Positions 7,977 through 9,490 of a DNA stretch of 9,490 nt are shown here, one piece after another. Every line of letters begins with the position of its first letter. Position 1 is the first letter of the stretch. This DNA is from Betaproteobacteria bacterium (lineage in GTDB: Bacteria; Pseudomonadota; Gammaproteobacteria; Burkholderiales; Burkholderiaceae_D), in NCBI GenBank assembly GCA_015655165.1, contig JAATFN010000024.1:1-9490 (forward strand), given 5' to 3'. A model generated the notes under the pieces. The model had not been told where the DNA came from. It saw nothing but the letters and a program-made list of their open reading frames with translations, and did not search any database. The translations under genes were made by a program, and so were the position numbers.

Positions 7977-8600
7977 ATGCACAAGGAAGTAGGAACATAT
8001 CAGCGTCAGGGTTTTGGTCAGACGCTGGAAATAAAGCCGCCATTTGGTTTGTTGATTGTCGACTTCGTCAATAGCTTTGCCGACCCTGCCATTTTTGGCG
8101 GAGGTAATATCGGTCCTGCCATTGCGCGAACGGTGGCGCTGCTTGCCTACGCGCGCGAGCATGAATGGCCGGTCGCACATAGTCGTATCGTATTTGCTGA
8201 TGATGATGGTGACTGCAATATTTTTGGTATGAAAGTGCCCGGTATGGTCACCTTGAAAGAAAACATGCATGAAAGTGCCATCGTGTCGGAATTAAGACCG
8301 GTGCATGGTGAACTTGTGGTGCGCAAGACCGTACCTTCGGCATTTTTTGGGACATCACTTGCGCCATGGTTAACACAGCATGGTGTACAGACCTTGCTCG
8401 TTGCCGGCGCCGTCACGAGTGGTTGTGTGCGTGCCAGTGTGGTCGATGCCATGTCGTGGGGGTTTCGCCCACTGGTTGTGTCCGACTGTGTCGGAGACCG
8501 TGCTATGGGGCCGCATGATGCCAACCTTTTTGACATGGCGCAGAAATATGCAGCCGTCATGCCATTGGAAGATGCGTTGCAGGCAATAGGACACTATTGA
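7977..8600 (+). CDS. nicF: Maleamate amidohydrolase (NicF)
   Basis: NicF hydrolyses maleamate to maleate and ammonia, releasing the ring nitrogen for growth. The 207-residue protein is an isochorismatase-like cysteine hydrolase. The D-K-C triad is present: D29 in LLIVDFVNSF, K117 in VVRKTVPSAFFG, and nucleophile C150 in AGAVTSGCVRAS, numbers that agree with Bordetella NicF as I recall it. G-x-V-T-S-G-C-V-R is the usual nucleophile loop, with the cis-peptide region before T147. The chosen start has a good ribosome site. The gene ends 39 bases before the GTG of the molybdopterin subunit gene, so the two are probably co-transcribed. Confidence 0.95.
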   Translation: MHKEVGTYQRQGFGQTLEIKPPFGLLIVDFVNSFADPAIFGGGNIGPAIARTVALLAYAREHEWPVAHSRIVFADDDGDCNIFGMKVPGMVTLKENMHESAIVSELRPVHGELVVRKTVPSAFFGTSLAPWLTQHGVQTLLVAGAVTSGCVRASVVDAMSWGFRPLVVSDCVGDRAMGPHDANLFDMAQKYAAVMPLEDALQAIGHY

Positions 8601-8627
8601 TTCCGGATGGTGTGTCATGTAGCAGGC

Positions 8628-8632
8628 AAGGA
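8628..8632 (+). promoter_or_regulatory. Ribosome binding site of the molybdopterin subunit gene
   Basis: AAGGA lies 7 bases before the GTG at 8640 and 13 before the ATG at 8646, so it favours the GTG. An in-frame ATG at 8607 has no comparable site. Confidence 0.55.
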
Positions 8633-8639
8633 TACAATC

Positions 8640-9490
8640 GTGCAAATGGAAAATGCTTATTACACACCGAAGGATACGCGGCGGCTTTTGCTGGACTGCA
8701 GTGACGTACTGATGGTTACGCGTGCACCTCAGCCGGGTGCCAAACCTTCTCCGGGACAGCCGGGTGCGGCGTCGTCTTATATCCCTTCTTTGCCGGACGT
8801 GTTTGTCGCTTTGCTGGCGGACGGTAGCGTGCTTGCGTTTAACGGACACGTTGATCTTGGCACCGGTATTAAAACATCGCTTGCACAGATTGTTGCCGAA
8901 GAATTGTGCGTGGCCTTGGCGCGTGTGACGATGGTGCTGGGACACACTGAAGAAGCACCAAATCAAGGGCCGACGATTGCCAGTGCCACCATTCAGATTT
9001 CTGCCATACCGTTGCGCAAAGCAGCGGCCCAGGCACGTGAACATTTGCTGGGATTGGCAGCTGTGCAGTTGGCAGTCAGCGTGGCCGAACTTGATATCGA
9101 TGATGGACGCATATTTGTGCGTGCCGATGCACAACGCAGTGTGAGCTATTTTTCTCTCTTGCTTGGTCAGCGCATCATGTTGACACTTGATGCTGGTGAT
9201 GTACCGTTAAAACCGGTGTCGCAATACAGCATTGTCGGTCGCAGTTCGCAACGCGTCGATATTCCTGCAAAAGTGCGTGGTGAAGCTGTGTATGTGCATG
9301 ATGTACGTGTACCGGGTATGTTGCACGGGCGCGTAGTGCGTCCGCCTCATCCTGGTCGTGATGGCGGGTCTTTCGTTGGGACGAGTTTGATATCGGTCGA
9401 TCATGCATCTATCGCCCATATTCCTGGTGTCGTAGCGGTGGTGGTAGAGGGGGACTTCGTTGGTGTCGTCGCCGAACGCGAGGAACAGGC
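8640..9490 (+). CDS. Molybdopterin-binding hydroxylase large subunit, N-terminal part (probable catalytic NicB module; runs off window)
   Basis: The first 283 codons are open to the window end, with no stop. They match the N-terminal part of the NicB/isoquinoline oxidoreductase branch of the xanthine oxidase family. Visible are a strand ending in F67-N-G-H-V-D-L-G-T-G (67-76), the Q83-I-V-A-E-E-L helix, P107-N-Q-G-P-T-I-A-S (107-115) and I208-P-A-K-V-R-G (208-214), then LHGRVVRPP (228-236). No Tat or Sec signal is seen, so the subunit is probably cytoplasmic. Residues 228-283 align with residues 17 to about 73 of the minus-strand NicB-like protein, so the two are paralogues and this one keeps the N-terminal region the other lacks. 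As last visible gene of the nicE operon, it probably supplies the molybdenum site of nicotinate hydroxylase with NicA. Its catalytic glutamate lies beyond the window. A different hydroxylase substrate is possible. Starts at 8607 or 8646 are alternatives. Confidence 0.82.
   Translation, partial: MQMENAYYTPKDTRRLLLDCSDVLMVTRAPQPGAKPSPGQPGAASSYIPSLPDVFVALLADGSVLAFNGHVDLGTGIKTSLAQIVAEELCVALARVTMVLGHTEEAPNQGPTIASATIQISAIPLRKAAAQAREHLLGLAAVQLAVSVAELDIDDGRIFVRADAQRSVSYFSLLLGQRIMLTLDAGDVPLKPVSQYSIVGRSSQRVDIPAKVRGEAVYVHDVRVPGMLHGRVVRPPHPGRDGGSFVGTSLISVDHASIAHIPGVVAVVVEGDFVGVVAEREEQ

Noticed and set aside
7635..8270. 211-codon minus-strand open frame opposite nicX and nicF
   Set aside because: It overlaps highly conserved coding sequence of nicX and nicF and has no family resemblance or ribosome site.
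8370..9134. 254-codon open frame on the minus strand opposite nicF and the molybdopterin gene
   Set aside because: Its product is rich in Cys, His and Arg with no recognisable domain, and the other strand carries two well-supported genes here. It is an antisense shadow.

Overview
The window is almost entirely a nicotinic acid (vitamin B3) catabolic locus of the aerobic nic type known from Pseudomonas putida and Bordetella. The organism is probably a betaproteobacterium of the Burkholderiales. That is inferred from gene content, roughly 50% GC coding DNA and Shine-Dalgarno use, and the genus cannot be fixed from sequence alone.

Layout. On the minus strand, reading leftwards from about 5.0 kb, are nicC (3796-4956), nicA (3264-3749), a nicB-like gene for a molybdopterin-domain/tri-haem cytochrome c fusion (340-3264), and the start of a MobA/MocA-type nucleotidyltransferase gene that leaves the window at base 1. 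On the plus strand, from 5258 rightwards, are nicE, nicD, nicX and nicF, then the first 283 codons of a second molybdopterin-binding subunit (8640 to the window end). The two transcription units diverge from a 301-base AT-rich intergenic region (4957-5257). That region holds two matched promoter/operator modules, a separate 12-bp palindrome and helically phased A/T tracts.

How the genes work together. NicA (two 2Fe-2S clusters) and the NicB proteins hydroxylate nicotinate to 6-hydroxynicotinate and pass electrons through c-type haems to the respiratory chain. NicC converts 6-hydroxynicotinate to 2,5-dihydroxypyridine. NicX opens the ring to N-formylmaleamate, NicD removes formate to give maleamate, NicF releases ammonia to give maleate, and NicE isomerises maleate to fumarate. 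Every enzymatic step is represented here. Recognised active-site residues are intact in NicC, NicE, NicD, NicX and NicF. The MocA-like protein probably matures the molybdenum cofactor. No regulator or transporter gene is visible in the window.

The most unusual point is the nicotinate hydroxylase large subunit. In P. putida one NicB carries both the molybdopterin domain and three cytochrome c motifs. Here the cytochrome fusion lacks about 210 N-terminal residues of the molybdopterin domain, and the conserved catalytic glutamate aligns with a glycine. A second, normal-looking molybdopterin subunit begins at the far end of the opposite operon. This looks like a division of labour between a catalytic subunit and a cytochrome subunit that keeps a decayed molybdopterin domain.
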